A stretch of DNA of 64,000 bases from Zygnema cylindricum (lineage: Eukaryota > Streptophyta > Zygnematophyceae > Zygnematales > Zygnemataceae). Of this stretch, positions 10,016-22,112 are shown in pieces. Positions within the stretch are counted from its first letter, which is position 1. The number at the start of each line of letters is the position of its first letter. The stretch is taken from assembly GCA_037447655.1 (NCBI GenBank), contig JBBHKE010002683.1, positions 475,598 through 539,597 of the forward strand, in the 5' to 3' direction. The translations under genes and the position numbers were made by a program. The notes under the pieces are model-generated. The model did not search any database, had not been told where the DNA came from, and worked only from the letters and a program-made list of their open reading frames with translations.

Positions 10016-13000
10016 GATGCCTCCATGCACATCTGCAAGGATAAGCATCTATTCACTAAGTTGAGAAAGATTCCTACAATAAAGATTGAAAATGGGGTTG
10101 CGAGGGTAGTTACCACTACTTAACTAGGATCGGTAGATCTTAAAGTCATAGTGGGAGGGAAAACCTCAATAGTTACATTCTTTGATGTATTGTTTATTCC
10201 GCAGTTAAACAAAAACCTCATCTCTACAGCTGTATTAGATAATAAAGATTTTGAAACTAGCACCAAAAATGGGGTTTTTACAGCTAGCTTTGAGGAAGAT
10301 GTGTACTTTACCGCAGAGAAAGGTAGCCAAGGAATGTTTAGGCTTGCTTTAAGTAATGAAAAACTCAAACTTTACTATGCTGGTGTAAATGATATTATAT
10401 TGTGGCATAAAGACTTGGGTATGTGAATCTAAAAAAGCTAAAAGAAATGAAATAGGTGGGAGTGGTTGTAAGGATACGCTTTGGGAAAATGAGAATTTAA
10501 GTGATTGTAGTGGGTGTGCTCAGTGTAAAGCACATGGATTACCATTTCCAAAGGAAGCAACCTATAAAGGAGAAAAATTTCCTGATTTGGTACACACGGA
10601 CATTTGGGGACCGGCAAGAGTGCCATCACCCAGAAGAAAAAGATTTATGTTAACCATTACCGATGATTGGTCTCACTACTCCCGGGATTTTTTTTTGAAA
10701 AACAAATCACAAACTCCAGAGTATTTCAAACAATATAAGGCATGGGCCAAAAATCTTCACGAGACCTCAATAAAGAGATTAAGAAGTGACAATGGAGGGG
10801 AATATACCACCAATCAGTTTGAGGAGTTCTTAAAAGAGGATGGTTTGCAACATCAAAAGATAGTTCCGGAAAACCCGAAACAGAATGGTGTTGCCGAGAG
10901 ATTGAATAGGACACTGAATGATAGTGCCCGGAGTATATTCTCAGATAAAAAGATAGGAAAAAGATTTTGGGTCGAAGCTATGAATTGTGCTAATTATTTG
11001 AAAAATAGAGTACTTACTTCGGAAGTGAAAAGCCAAACTCGATATGAGAGATGGACCAGCCGAAAACCAGATCTATCTCACTTAAAGGTTTTCGGTAGTA
11101 AAGTCTTTAGTTTAGATACAGATAAATCTAACTGGAAACTAGATCCAAAAGGGAAACCCGGATACTTGCTGGGATTTGATGAGGATGTAAAAAGGTATAG
11201 AATGTATGATCTAAAGAGAAAATATATATAATTCTAATAAAGCACCTAGTAGCTATGGATGAAGGGAAGTCGGTAGATCCATTCAAATCCTCAAAGTCAG
11301 TCATAATCAGATTTGAGTCAGACAACTCTAATGACTTTCATCTTCCTAACTATCCAGGTCTCCAAAAACATGATATTCTTGCAGATTCTAAACAGACGGA
11401 GAAAGACTTGGACTTGGAAACACCGATGACACCTAGACCTGAAGCAGAAGACGTGGATATGGATCCGAGGGAAAAGGGAGAAGCGCTGGTGATTCGAAAG
11501 AATCCACGGGAACCATCTATTTTGGCCGCAAATTTTGAGGGAGGGAGAAAAAGCACCAAAAGGCTTCAAAAAAAACAAGTTAACAACAAGGTAACTAAAT
11601 TGTCTCACCCGGATGAACATCAAACGTATGGAGAGGCAATGAACTGCCTGGAAAGAAACCGGTGGAAGACAACTATCAATGAAGAGATGGCTTCAATCAT
11701 GGCGGCTGATACATGGGAGTTGCTGGACTGTCCACCTAATCAAAAACCAATTGGATGTAAGTGGGTTTTCAAATTAAAACTAAATTCGGACAATACCATT
11801 GAGCGGTATAAGGCCCGGTTAGTGGAATAATGTTTTACTCAGAAAGAGGGAATAGACTACGAAGAAACCTTTGCTCTGGTCGTCAGATTTCCCTTGGTCC
11901 GGATACTTCTCAGTCTGGCAACTGCAGAAGACATGGAAGTACACCAGATGTACATCAAGATAACCTTCTTACATAGAGAACTAGTGGAGGAAATCATCAT
12001 CCAACAGCCGAAAGGATTCGTGAAACAAGTAGAGGAAAGTAGGGTATGTCTGCTGATCAAATCTCTCTATGGTTTGAAACAGGCGCCCAGACAATGGACC
12101 AAGAAACTTGATGAGTTCCTTACCTGTTTGGGATACATCCGGATTAGTTCAGATCATTCAATTTATGTTTTTGAATGTGAGGAAGGTGTCATCTTTATTG
12201 CAATTTATGTTGATGATTTGCTTGTTCTCAGTAAGTCAACGAAGAAATCAACAAACTAAAAAGAGATCTAAAAGGAATATTTGAAATAAAGGACATAGGG
12301 GATTAAAAATATATTATGGGAATACAAGTAGAGAGAGATAGAGGAAAAAGAATAATTAGACTAACTCAAAAAGAGAAAATTGAAAACATGTTGGAAAATT
12401 TTCAGATGGACAAAGCCTGGTAGTTGTACAACTCCCATGGATCTAAAGAAGGGAACTAAGTGGGGTGTGGAAGGAGACATCCTAATTCTACATGATGAAC
12501 TAGGTCCAGAAGAGAATAAGTTTATGCAAACTATCCAATACAAACAGGTAGTGGGCAGTCGAATTTATTTTATGAATTATACCGGACCAGATTTGGCAAC
12601 AGCTGTAGGAGTGCTAAGTAGGAGTCTGAATGCTTCTACCAAAAGGGATTGGGAAGCAACTAAGAGGGTCCTCATATATCTCATAGGAACTAGGGATCTA
12701 TGGCTACATCTAGGGGGGGGGGGATATTGACATCACCACTAGGAGTGACGCCAGCTATGGGGATACTCCGATGCGAAGATGTACATGTGGATATGTGTTC
12801 TATGTAGGGAATGGTGCTTATTGCTGGAGCAGTAAGCAGCAAAAGGTCATTGCTCAATCCACCATCGAGGTAAAGTATATAGAATCTTGCTCTGCTGTGA
12901 AGCAATTGATGTGGGTCAAATCTTTGCTTGGTGAATTGGGGCTTCTTAATAGTGGAATTCAAAAAATATTCTGTGATAATCAAGCAGCAATTGAATTGCT

Positions 13001-13200
13001 GCTAATCCCAAACATCACTTTAAAGCAAAGCACATGGATATCAAACTTAGCTTTGTTAGGGAAAAGGTGGAGAACAAAATAATAAGTCTAGAATATAGAC
13101 CAGACAGTGAGATGGTGGCAGACATGATGAAAAAGCATGTGCCTTCTCCTAAATTATTTTTTTGCAGAGAGAAGTGTGGACTTAAACTTAAAAGTGACTA
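10016..13200 (+). pseudogene. Copia E2 pol: protease remnant, integrase, RT, RNase H (broken)
   Basis: The protease is eroded. Integrase is readable at about 10389-11231 with the D-D-E residues in HTDIWGPAR, RSDNGGEY and NGVAERLNRT. The HHCC finger is disturbed by a shift after LWHKDLG near 10425. RT begins near 11650 (DTWELLDCPP) and stops with TAA at 11828-11830. YVDDLLVLSK lies near 12207-12236. RNase H is split near 12728 by a run of G bases and again near 13050. At least six frame breaks are visible. Neighbouring LTRs and the polypurine tract complete the element. Confidence 0.88.
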
Positions 13201-13214
13201 GAAAATAAGGGGAG

Positions 13215-14215
13215 TGTTAAAATTAAAAGTTTTCTTATGTATTTTCTAGGTATCTTAATTGATCTAAAATGAGAAGGAAAAAGGAGAGGCAGCTTGCTTC
13301 AAGCTTCTCTCTCTGGCCCCATACTTGTCGTGGTGACTGTAGGCTGGAGAGGAAGCTAGAGCCATGGCAGTCTTTGCTTCTCCTAGAGTCAAAAAGGTAG
13401 CCCTTTTGGTTAACTTGCCAAAAAGGTTGACGGACCCAAGATTTTATCTTGGTACCTACCGTTCGTCTAAATAGCCTAGTATTGTTACCATGTAGCTTAG
13501 CACATTTGTTGAAGTATATAGGGTACATTAGCTACTTAACCATATGGAAATACAGAAGTTCATTTAACAGACGAACGGATCACAATCACATAGAGGTAGT
13601 TAGATAGAGTTACGTCGGAAATACCACTTGTATTTATAACAGCCCTGAATTAACGCTGATATCAATCGGACAGCAGAGGAAGAAGTCGGCATCGAGGAAT
13701 GGACGATTTGGCGGTTTGCGGTCACAGCCATACCAGGTGACACGTGGCAACATGACATTCGATAGCGACATCTTCCGAACATAACATGGCGAACCCGGAT
13801 ATGGGAGGCATCGTCTTCTTGGCCATGTCGTACAATAGTCGTAGAGAAAGTACTTCAGGCAAGGTACCTTTCTGTACTGTACACTGATTAGATTGGCTCC
13901 GTACTTCAGTGATAGAGGGATCATAGAGGGGTTTAGGACTTAGGAGAATTAGAAGTAGCCGTCTCTCTCCCAGAGTGCTTCTGTATAAAAGGTCATCTTT
14001 GACCATTGATAACAAATTGCTCAAGGGAGCAAATTCAAGGATCTTTTTTGTAGTAGACTCAGGGGAGTCTGCTTTTCCAAAGGCTGCAGTTTGGTTACTC
14101 TAGATTCTGTCAAGGTGTCACAAATAATTCATACAAAGGCTAAGGGATTTTGGCTATCCTACGAGCTTTTGATAAGCTTCCTACTCTGAGTACCAAGTGA
14201 TGTCTTAGAGTTGCA
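13215..14215 (+). repeat. 3' LTR of E2
   Basis: TGTTAAAATTAAAAG to AGAGTTGCA, 1001 bases, directly after the polypurine tract GAAAATAAGGGGAG. It keeps the region that the 5' LTR lost: an antisense segment near 13420-13460 with AAAAAGGTTGACGGACCC, the degenerate counterpart of the tRNA-like block with its T-run. It also keeps the GTAGAGAAAGTAC/GTACCTTTCTGTAC hairpin near 13840-13878 and a GACTC...GAGTC hairpin at 14056. Confidence 0.88.
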
Positions 14216-14456
14216 CTCTCTCTCTTTGATCGTTTGTATAAACTTGGCATTTTGCCACCTCATAATTAATCAGCTAGTTGTACGTTTTCAGTGATTCTTT
14301 TTCCTACAGACTCACGAGAGTTAAAGCTTCACAAGGTTGCATTCACAATCTCATTTTGCCATCTTGGACAGAAGTGATTGTGGCTTGAAGTGGGTTTGCT
14401 AAAAACTATCTAGGGGCTTCTTGAACTCTGTAGTCCAATAAGGACACAAAATTGGA
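14216..14456 (+). repeat. CTCTC target copy and right part of the E3 5' LTR
   Basis: After the CTCTC duplicate (14216-14220), sequence of the E3 LTR resumes (TTTGTATAAACTTGGCATTTTGCC). It ends ...GGACACAAAATTGGA, equivalent to the ATTGCA ends of the sister LTRs. This shows that E2 landed inside a pre-existing LTR. Confidence 0.82.
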
Positions 14457-15171
14457 GGGTATGGGCCCACCCTCTAGGGTGCCCACCTTCAATAGATCTG
14501 GGTTCATCTATAGGGAAGTTATAATGATGGGGGCTTGTGAGAAAAACGATACTGGGGTATCATTAGTGGACAAGTGAAACATCATCTTTCGAGAACTCCA
14601 CTAGGTTTTGGAGGAGTAAGGTTTCCTGCAGCAGTGACTGCTTCACCTTAGAAGGCAGATGATGGGGACAACATTGTGTCCGAAAAGGGGAAAGGGATGG
14701 AGACACCCCTCACTTCCATTGCCACGCCATCGGGAGCAGAGGCTTTGAAGGCCATGGAGAACGACACTCAAATGTGGGAATACGTAAACATGGCTGCCAA
14801 GAACTTCATTCTAAGGCACCTCACTCAAGCTTTGGCCACCCCTCACCTTTACATTTACAAAGCCGAGGAGTTGTGGGTGAGTTTGGTGGAGATCTACAGA
14901 CCAGGTACTATTCGAAGCTCCAGTTGGCTGAGCAAAAGCTAGCGAGTTACATTTACAAAGGAGGAAAGATGTTAGATTATTGCAATGATCTTTTTTGTTT
15001 GTATATAGAGATGAAAAGTGTCAAGTGGACAAGTAAAATGAAGTTGAAATTTAACACTCTCATCATAAAGTTACTAGATGAGTACGGGAACATAGTGTAC
15101 CGAGTACGGGAAATGATTGATAGTTCATGGAAGTGGAATATTGTGGTCCGAATGATACTTCTGCAAGAAAA
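14457..15171 (+). pseudogene. Copia E3 primer site and gag fragment
   Basis: The LTR is followed by GGTATGGGCCCACC, the half-tRNA-type primer site with one base missing, overlapping the gag ATG at 14461. Gag reads GPPSRVPTFN, then breaks. A later open stretch (14676-14942 and a shifted frame to about 15170) has the same core as E2 (MAAKNFILRHLTQALATPHL). It ends at MILLQE, exactly where an oppositely oriented LTR begins (15172). No E3 pol is present in the window. Confidence 0.8.
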
Positions 15172-16198
15172 TGCAATTCTGTGTCCTCCATTGGTCTACA
15201 GAATACAGAAAGCCTCTAGATAGCATTTAACTAACCAACTTTAAGCCACGACCACTTCTGCCCAAGAAGGCAAAACTGACAATTTGACTGCACCTCTGTG
15301 CAGCCTGGACTCCGTTGAGTCCGTAGCAAAAAGAATCACTGAAAACGGCCAACCAGTCGATAAGTTATGAGGCACTCAAAATGCCAAATTATTCAAACTC
15401 TCAAAGGGAGAGGTGACTACCTACCAAAAATTTCTAAGTCTTGAGTCCTTCTAATAACTTCTATCTACTGAAGTACGGACCAATCAAATTACTGTACCGT
15501 ACCAAAAAGTACTATAGCCGGTGTACCTTTTGTACGGCCAATGTACGACAAGGCTATTAAGTGGACGCGTGTCTGCTTTTTACTTGTCCGTACATTCCTC
15601 GGAATTCCTATGACCGAATGTCACCTCTCCACGTGGCTCCAGGTCATGCCACGTCACAAAACGCCAAGGTGACCACTCCGAGATTTCGGCGATGACGTGC
15701 GCCGTCGGATTCGTAATGAGATGTAATCGTAGCCGTTATAATTACTTGCAAGATATTTGTTTTAATATCGAACAAATGCGAGGTATTCATTTTGAAATGA
15801 TGTCGTACTAAAACTGTATCTATGCACGCCGTATCTCATTTTAGTTAAATGGATTTCTTACACTCTAAATATATATATATATCTATCACACTCTATAGCA
15901 TTTAGCATTGGTCCTAGTCTAGTAGGATAAAGCTGACCGCTATCGGCCAATTTCACGAATTGAAGGTACCAGGTTGAAATCCCGGGTCCGTCAATACTAT
16001 TTTTAGTAACCTACTAAAAATAACTGCCTGTTGAACTAAGGCAACCATGGATCAACCACCCTCTCTATCCTTCAGTGACTACAACAAGTATGGGGGCTAG
16101 AGAGAGGAGGTAGAGGCAGGCTGCCCGTCCTTTTCTTTTTGTTTTATATTAACATATTTAAACCTAGAAAATACTCAAGAAATCTACTAATTCCAACA
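15172..16198 (-). repeat. LTR E4, minus orientation
   Basis: On the minus strand it starts TGTTGGAATTAGTAGATTT at 16198 and ends GACACAGAATTGCA at 15172, about 1027 bases. It is the same LTR group as E1. The flanks GAAAA (left) and TTATT (right) do not match, and no polypurine tract or primer site adjoins. It is therefore not a clean solo LTR; one side was lost by rearrangement. It truncates the E3 gag. Confidence 0.83.
15909..15991 (+). other. tRNA-like block antisense to LTR E4
   Basis: Plus strand (antisense to the LTR): A-box TAGTCTAGTAGG at 15915-15926 fits TRGYNNARYNGG fully. B-box-like GGTTGAAATCC is at 15972-15982, and TTTTT at 16000-16004. Spacing between the boxes, about 45 bases, is in the tRNA range. 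The cloverleaf is incomplete, so I do not call a tRNA. Confidence 0.6.
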
Positions 16199-17094
16199 TT
16201 ATTTGCGTGGCTCGTTCTCGTTGGTAGCAAGTAGGTTAAAATTAGGATGAGGTTCCATTTAGGGAAAAATGTCGTTGTTTACAGAAAACTGTACTGTTTC
16301 GTACATTGCCGTACCAATAAAAATAAAATGTCAGAAAAACAAGCCTATTGAATGAGGGATTTGATTCTCCACGTTTATGGGCATAAACATGGACCGTCGG
16401 ATGCATAATCTGATACGCCATCGTCTGACTCTATCAGTCCGCAACAAGTGACCCGGAGTAGGTCAATTCTAAGCGCCTGAACGAATAGTGTCGTGCCTCG
16501 TGGAAAAGTGAACACATATGCACGACGACCGCGCGACCAGGTGGGTACACGTCGCATATAACATGTGCCTTCCGCCTGGGAGGATACGAGGCCACCGGAA
16601 GCCGCAAGAAAATCTTTGACGGAGGATATTGTTTCACGCGCCTGTCGCCATCCACTAACCATTCTGTCATTTTGGTACGCTTTTACAAATCTTTATTTTC
16701 GTCCGCTTGTACAGATTTTATTCAATACGTCGTACGAGTCACTTTTTACCTTTGTTAGTAAAAATGTGTTGTCACAATTCGCTGTCAGAGATTTTGTAAA
16801 GATTACCAAAATCGCATTCATCTACTACCTGGACCAATCAAATTGTGCTACGCAAATAAAATGTCGGTTACTGACCCGACACAATGGAACGGTCGCTTCA
16901 ATAAACGAATTTTTGACATTTACTGAGACCGCCTAATAGAACAACGCTCTTAGGTTGCAAATTTTAAACGTAATATTTGTACCAGCGGAGGTAATTAATG
17001 CCTCATACAAAAGGCATTAAATGTACTACCCAAAATTTCAAAACGCAACGACAAAAGGCGGCGGCAAACTTTGACCGTGGGAGCGTGACGGGAT

Positions 17095-17465
17095 AATATC
17101 TGCGGATTCGCAGCCACCCTGGCGAAAGGCACATGGCCCTTGCAACGTGTACGCACATATGCACGCGCTCCTCGTGGATTTTTCTGACCTTTTCCACGCG
17201 GCCTATTTTTACACGTTCTATATTCGAGAATTGTCCTCACTGTGCACGTTCTTAACAAACTGTAGGGTTGGTGATGTGGCGTCACGGATAAAAAGTATAA
17301 TTGAATCCGACAATCCTAATTTACGCTTACAACCCTGGAAAATTTTCTCTAATGTTGTTTTCGTTGAAAAAAAAAAAAATATGCACGAACCTGTAGGAAA
17401 TGGTGCGGTCTTCAGTAAAAAAACCCACTTTTTCGCTAATGGAAGTCCACCCTTAGTAACCACTT
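17095..17465 (+). repeat. Dispersed repeat, copy 1
   Basis: Shares ordered blocks with 18085-18440: a GAAAGGCAC..GGCC block, CGTGGATTTTT, CACGCGGCC, GATGTGGCGTCACGGAT, and CCACTTTTTCGCTAATGGAAGTCCA. Identity is moderate. No terminal repeats or coding capacity are visible. Confidence 0.6.
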
Positions 17466-18084
17466 TTTATTTGCGTGGCTCATTATAGAAGGTTCACGTA
17501 TATTAATGTTATGATGCTGAAAATCTTCAAAGAATCTTCGAACGTAAGCCTGAACGTAATATCCGTACCAACGCAAAATTTCAATAAAAGTATATACAAT
17601 CAAAAAAACGTAAGATTTTAAAAGCGTACGCAAATATCAGATTTGTACAACAAGGTCAGTGGAATGGCGAAAAGAGCGTTAAAGGCATAATTTAAAAAAA
17701 GGTGTTTTTACTGTAGGCCTTTTGTAGGCGCCTTTATCGTAAGTTGTGTTATGGGTTTTTCATGTGATCTTCTAAGATCGCTACTTTGATCAGCGACCGT
17801 CCGATCGTCCAAATCTGACGGTTTAAATAAAAAATAACTCAAAACTCACAAAAACAAAAAAAAATGTCTGAATGTTTTTCAAAATTTAGACATGACCTTT
17901 TATTTTATATCGATCGATGAGCAACTCAACCCTGTTACTATTTTTTTTCATTTTGCCACCAATACAATATGGGTCTTAAGGTCATATTCTATGTTTTGCG
18001 TACAATATGCATATTGTATGGGCCTACTTTCACCTGATTTTCCACTATGGTTAAAGGAGATCCTCCGTCAATGATTTTCTCGCG

Positions 18085-18440
18085 GCTTTCGGTGGATTCG
18101 CATCCACCTTGACAGAAGGCACCTGGCCTTTACGATGTCTAGGCACCTACTCGCACGTTCATCGTGGATTTTTTTTTATTTTCGACGCGGCCAAATTTTA
18201 CACGTCCAGTGTATGCGCATTGTCTTTTTTGACGACATTAGCCACACACTGAAGGGTTCGCGAGATGGCGTCACGGATTGAAAAAGCAAAGAATACGGTG
18301 GTCACCTTTTACGCCCATAACCTTAGATATCTTCGGTAAAGAAGTTTTTCCTATAGTAAAGAAATTGTAAAGAACGGTATGAATCAGTACAACCTTTAGT
18401 AAACAACCACACTTTTTCGCTAATGTAAGTCCAGCCTAAT
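18085..18440 (+). repeat. Dispersed repeat, copy 2
   Basis: Second copy of the repeat at 17095-17465, about 980-990 bases downstream in the same orientation, with similar block order but indels. Confidence 0.6.
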
Positions 18441-20009
18441 TTGTTTATATTTCCGCCTTGTGTACCCTACAGACGTAGCCGTATGAATCCTAGACCTAGT
18501 GTTGTTCTACAACCACAGTTGTAAGAGAAGAACCAGCAGTAGTAGTAGAAGTAGACATAGACTTCAACAGAAGCTACCAGAAATCCTATCAAACAACCAA
18601 CTTTGATATGCACACAAAGTAACCCAAGTGTTCAAACAACACCAAAATCCACACTAATACAGTATCACATATAGTTTGTCAATTCCCAAAATTGCAACCG
18701 AATTGGCTTAGTAAACCAGAAGATGTTTCACTTGGAAGTTTCCCAAAAACTGTCCCTTAGAGGGTTAGATCTCAATACTGTATAATAGAATTTTGGCTAA
18801 GTCCTAAACTTTATACTCACAGAGAGTATCTACTAAAAATTAACTAATCAAATGTTTACACTTAGAACTACAGTATTGTACTATGCTCCGACAAAGTACC
18901 AAAATAGTAACCTACTGTACCGTGAGTATGTCGAAGCCCTATTTGGCTACTAGACAAAAATATGATTAAAGTAACACTAAATTTTAATAAGCTACGCTAC
19001 AAATTAATGTGTTTCACATATATACATATAATCTTCCCTACAATAGTGTTCCAGGTGCTTAGTTGGTAGTGGATGCAAATGTTCAGTTGATTGTTGATCA
19101 AGTGGTCCATGTCACCTAAGTTTGTACAAAGTGACGAGTCACTTTGTGGTCCCACGTGGAATCTCGTCTTTTGACCCGATTCAAATCTATGGTCGACGTA
19201 AAATGTTGTAACACAATTTTCCCAGATAATCGGGTAAGTCCTCGTCTGTGTAATTCTTCAAATGTATTCGTTCGATGTATACCGCGTGTGAAAGGGCGTC
19301 GGCGCCTTTCCATAAAACTTGTTCTTTTGCCGACGCGTGTCCTTGCAGAAGTACAATACACTGAAAGTACTTTTGCTACTGTCATACTAAATAAGGCAAG
19401 TATAAGGAAAGTATTACAGTTTTCTTAGACCAAAAATATTCTAAGTTTAGACTCTCCTCACAACCCTGTTTGCTGAGTATGAAGACTTCCTAAATTGAAC
19501 ACCTAGTGCTTACACAAAATTACATGAGGTGAACAAGAAACTAATACTGAACAATGAAAATTCTCCGTGATCCGTTGTACAAAAATAAAAAGTACAAAAC
19601 CTTTAGATTGTTCGAACTGTTTTTCGAGTGAATGGTGTTAATCAAACTGTCGGGGATTTGGGCGTTTGACATCTTTGTGTAATTAAGTCCGTACGACTAT
19701 ATGTCATATTTTATTCTGTATTTTGGACTATTGTGGTCGTTTAGTTTCTCTGTCACGTGGATAACACAGTACCACACTCATTAAATATAGATGAATCACA
19801 ATCCAATTATCCACGGAACCCTACAAGCACTAAAGAACAGTAATTGTACGAACATGCCGTGATACATATAGACTAGCAAGGGGTACACTTGTTTTTGTTG
19901 CTTACACGATGGGGGGCGATCACCAGCACAGGACATGGTAAAAGATGCAGTGGTTGCGTGGGTTTTGGAGCAAGATACACAGTCAAGAGCGAGGTGTCGT
20001 ATATACTAC

Positions 20010-20594
20010 ACTGCCAATCGTTAGCATTTAGAAATTATTAGTGTTAAATTTTAATTAGCGTTCTTAACGCTAATTTGATCTTTTTAAGATTTCGAAAAAA
20101 AAAGTTTACTCTAATTGATCTATAACGCCAATTTGGGTACAACGGATCTGCCATCAGGATCTTCATAGTAAAATAGGTGAAAGTACAAAATTTGACAAAT
20201 CGTACACTGTCGCGTCCTTTTACTCTACTTTTTCATAATTTTCATTTGGGTTATCTGTTGTATATTTAATAACGATCAATATCTTTACACTCAAATAGGT
20301 ACAATCTAATTCAATTTTTTATTCTGAGCGCAATTTTACAGATGATCGCGATTATTTTAATCCATGTTTCGTACTATTTTACTTAACAAAGTACCATTTT
20401 GTACGGCCAGACACGTCCGTACACCACAGTATTCAAAGAGATCGTAAATTAAAATTATTAACGCTAATTCACCAAAACCTTAATTAAGATAAAAAAACGA
20501 ATTAGTGTTATTAATTCTATTTTAGGTTTTGGGGTCAAAATTTGGGGGTGCCGATAAACCATTCATAACGCTAATAGCGATTAGCGGTATACTG
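20010..20594. mobile_element. TIR element of the CACTGCC/CACCGTG family (about 585 bases)
   Basis: Left end TA|CACTGCCAATCGTTAGCATT. The right end, read inward, is TA|CAGTATACCGCTAATCGC. Internal sequence has several further TTAGCGTTAAT motifs. TA flanks (20008-20009, 20595-20596) fit a Tc1/mariner-like duplication. Ends are less well matched than in the smaller copies at 43848, 44936 and 56954. Confidence 0.5.
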
Positions 20595-20596
20595 TA

Positions 20597-20889
20597 CCCC
20601 CTCGTTCTCAATCAAGGGGTATAGGAGGCCTTCGTGTGGATCCTTTGTTTTTACATGGCGCGGCGAGAACATTGGGTGACGTAGTTCTCACAGACCCTAC
20701 AGAATCCCATGTTTTCTCGCGCGGTGCATTACATCCTAGTGTTGCGGCTCGGGATGAATCATCTTCCAACGAAGCCACTGAATACGCGCACCTAGACTCA
20801 CCTTTATCATTTTCTTTGGAGATATTTTGGACCTTCGACTCTTCTTTTGACAACTTTTTACGCGATTGAGCTCGACGATCTTTCAAAGT
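20597..20889 (+). pseudogene. RLE-type LINE fragment, left half (endonuclease region)
   Basis: Reads VDPLFLHGAARTLGDVVLTD and on to SLEIFWTFDSSFDNFLRD. It aligns with the C-terminal endonuclease region of the LINE at 48768-50262 (VVLLDGARRIFGDIVLANP...). The ARRSF segment ends at the TGTCG start of LTR Z (20890). The other half resumes at 36336-36594, so one LINE copy is split by the nest. Confidence 0.75.
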
Positions 20890-21573
20890 TGTCGAAATTA
20901 CTAGATTTATAGGGTATTTTCTAGGTCTTAATAACTTATTGAACAAGAAAAGAAAAAGCGCACGCAGTTTGCCTTCACCTCCTCTTTCTATCCCCCATAC
21001 TTGTTGTAGTCACTTAAGGAAAGAGAGGGTGATGGAGCCATCACTACCTCAGCTCAATAAGCAGGACTGAAGAGTGACATCAGTCACTCTCAACAAAAGG
21101 TTGAGTCCGACAGGACCCGAACCGCCGACCTGCAGAGTGAGTCGTAGCCATCAGCCTTAGCCAGTCTGTCATAGAAGTCCGTTAGAGTACATGGGGTATG
21201 ATTACTATTTGAATATGTAACAGTTTGTTAGTCTGATTAACAAAATTAAGGATAAGTAATATAGGAACAAATTGGATTACAGTGCGAACGTGAAGCCGCA
21301 CGAAACAAATTTACAGGATATCTATTTTCAATTGCTAGCATTCAAATCCGAATTGGATCCGAAGGCACGCAACATCGCCGAGATCTCGGAATGGTTGGTT
21401 TAGCGGTTTTCGAGCGTGACATGACCTGGCGCCACGTGGCAAGATAACATTGGGAAGCAGGAATCTCGGAGAGCATGAGGGCGAGCCTAGAGGAGACAGG
21501 AGTCCACTCAATGACCGAGTCGTACTTAGCCCGTACAGAAAGTACACATGCCACAGTACCTTTTTCTACTTTC
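20890..21573 (+). repeat. LTR Z: left LTR of copia Z/Y, interrupted by X
   Basis: Starts TGTCGAAATTACTAGATTTATAG, near-identical to the start of the Y LTR at 35268. It stays similar to it for about 680 bases until it is cut at CTTTC (21569-21573) by the start of X. Bases 20885-20889 are AAAGT and those after the Y LTR (36336-36340) are GAAGT, a 5-base duplication with one mismatch. Z and Y are thus read as the two LTRs of one insertion. Confidence 0.8.
21102..21176 (-). other. Antisense tRNA-like block in LTR Z
   Basis: Minus strand: GGTTCGGGTCC (21113-21123), one change from the B-box consensus. D-arm-like CTGGCTAAGGC lies upstream and TTTT follows (plus AAAA 21095-21098). Confidence 0.55.
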
Positions 21574-21705
21574 TGTTGAAATGAAGTAATTAATATTCAC
21601 TTCTTAATTTAGACTCTAAAGTGAAGAGAGAGAGAGAGAGAGTCACCATGGCTGCCGCCATAGTCAGAAAGAAACAGGCAGACAGATTGATAGATTGACA
21701 AAATG

Positions 21706-21780
21706 TTGCCCTAAACCAGATTTGAACCTAGGTATACGAAGTGTTATGTAGACGTACGCCTTAAACATTATGGCGTTAAC
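21706..21780 (-). other. Antisense tRNA-like block in LTR X
   Basis: Minus strand: GCCATAATGTTTAAGGC resembles a D-arm with a GCC/GGC stem. GGTTCAAATCT (21718-21728) resembles the B-box. TTTT follows (plus AAAA 21700-21703). Its sequence differs strongly from the E1 block, yet layout and position are the same. Confidence 0.55.
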
Positions 21781-22112
21781 AAAACTATTCACGTAATCAG
21801 TTCGCTATTTATTTAAAGTGTTACGCAAAACGTCACTTTCATTAAAACTGACCAAAATTGACGAAACGACATCTTTAGTCAAACGACGCTCGCGGACGCG
21901 AATCGTCGCCCCCGCCAAACCCGAATGACTCTTTGGCGGCTTTCAAACATAGCGGCGCGTTGTGTCACGTGGCGGCACATCATTGGACGTCGGAAAGGAT
22001 TAGAGGAGGAACGATGGCTCCAATGTTGACAAGTGTCAACCAGAAGGCCATGTTGTACAATGGCCGTACAAGAAGTAGAATCGGCCACTGTACCTTCTTG
22101 TACTATACACCC

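Larger units (their letters stand above)
7770..14215 (+). mobile_element. Copia retrotransposon E2, nested in the E3 LTR
   Basis: This is a complete but decayed Ty1/copia element of about 6.4 kb: 5' LTR 7770-8867, primer site from 8868, gag from 8872, integrase about 10390-11230, RT and RNase H about 11255-13200, polypurine tract 13202-13214, 3' LTR 13215-14215. Domain order gag-protease-integrase-RT-RNase H is that of copia, not gypsy. The two LTRs differ at many positions, and the 5' LTR holds an inverted foreign LTR segment, so the insertion is old. Multiple stops and frameshifts rule out autonomous activity. Confidence 0.9.
16199..20009. other. Non-coding interval with an old direct repeat pair
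   Basis: No recognisable gene. Two diverged copies of one repeat lie at about 17095-17465 and 18085-18440. They share blocks such as TGGCGTCACGGAT and CACTTTTTCGCTAATG in the same order. An open stretch around 19144-19428 (either strand) matches nothing I recognise. The remainder is AT-rich. Confidence 0.45.

Noticed and set aside
15172-16198. E4 as a clean solo LTR
   Set aside because: The flanking five-base sequences (GAAAA and TTATT) do not match, and no polypurine tract or primer site adjoins.
19116-19428. Possible host exon on either strand
   Set aside because: Both strands are open for about 90 codons, neither peptide resembles a known family, and splice signals are not convincing.
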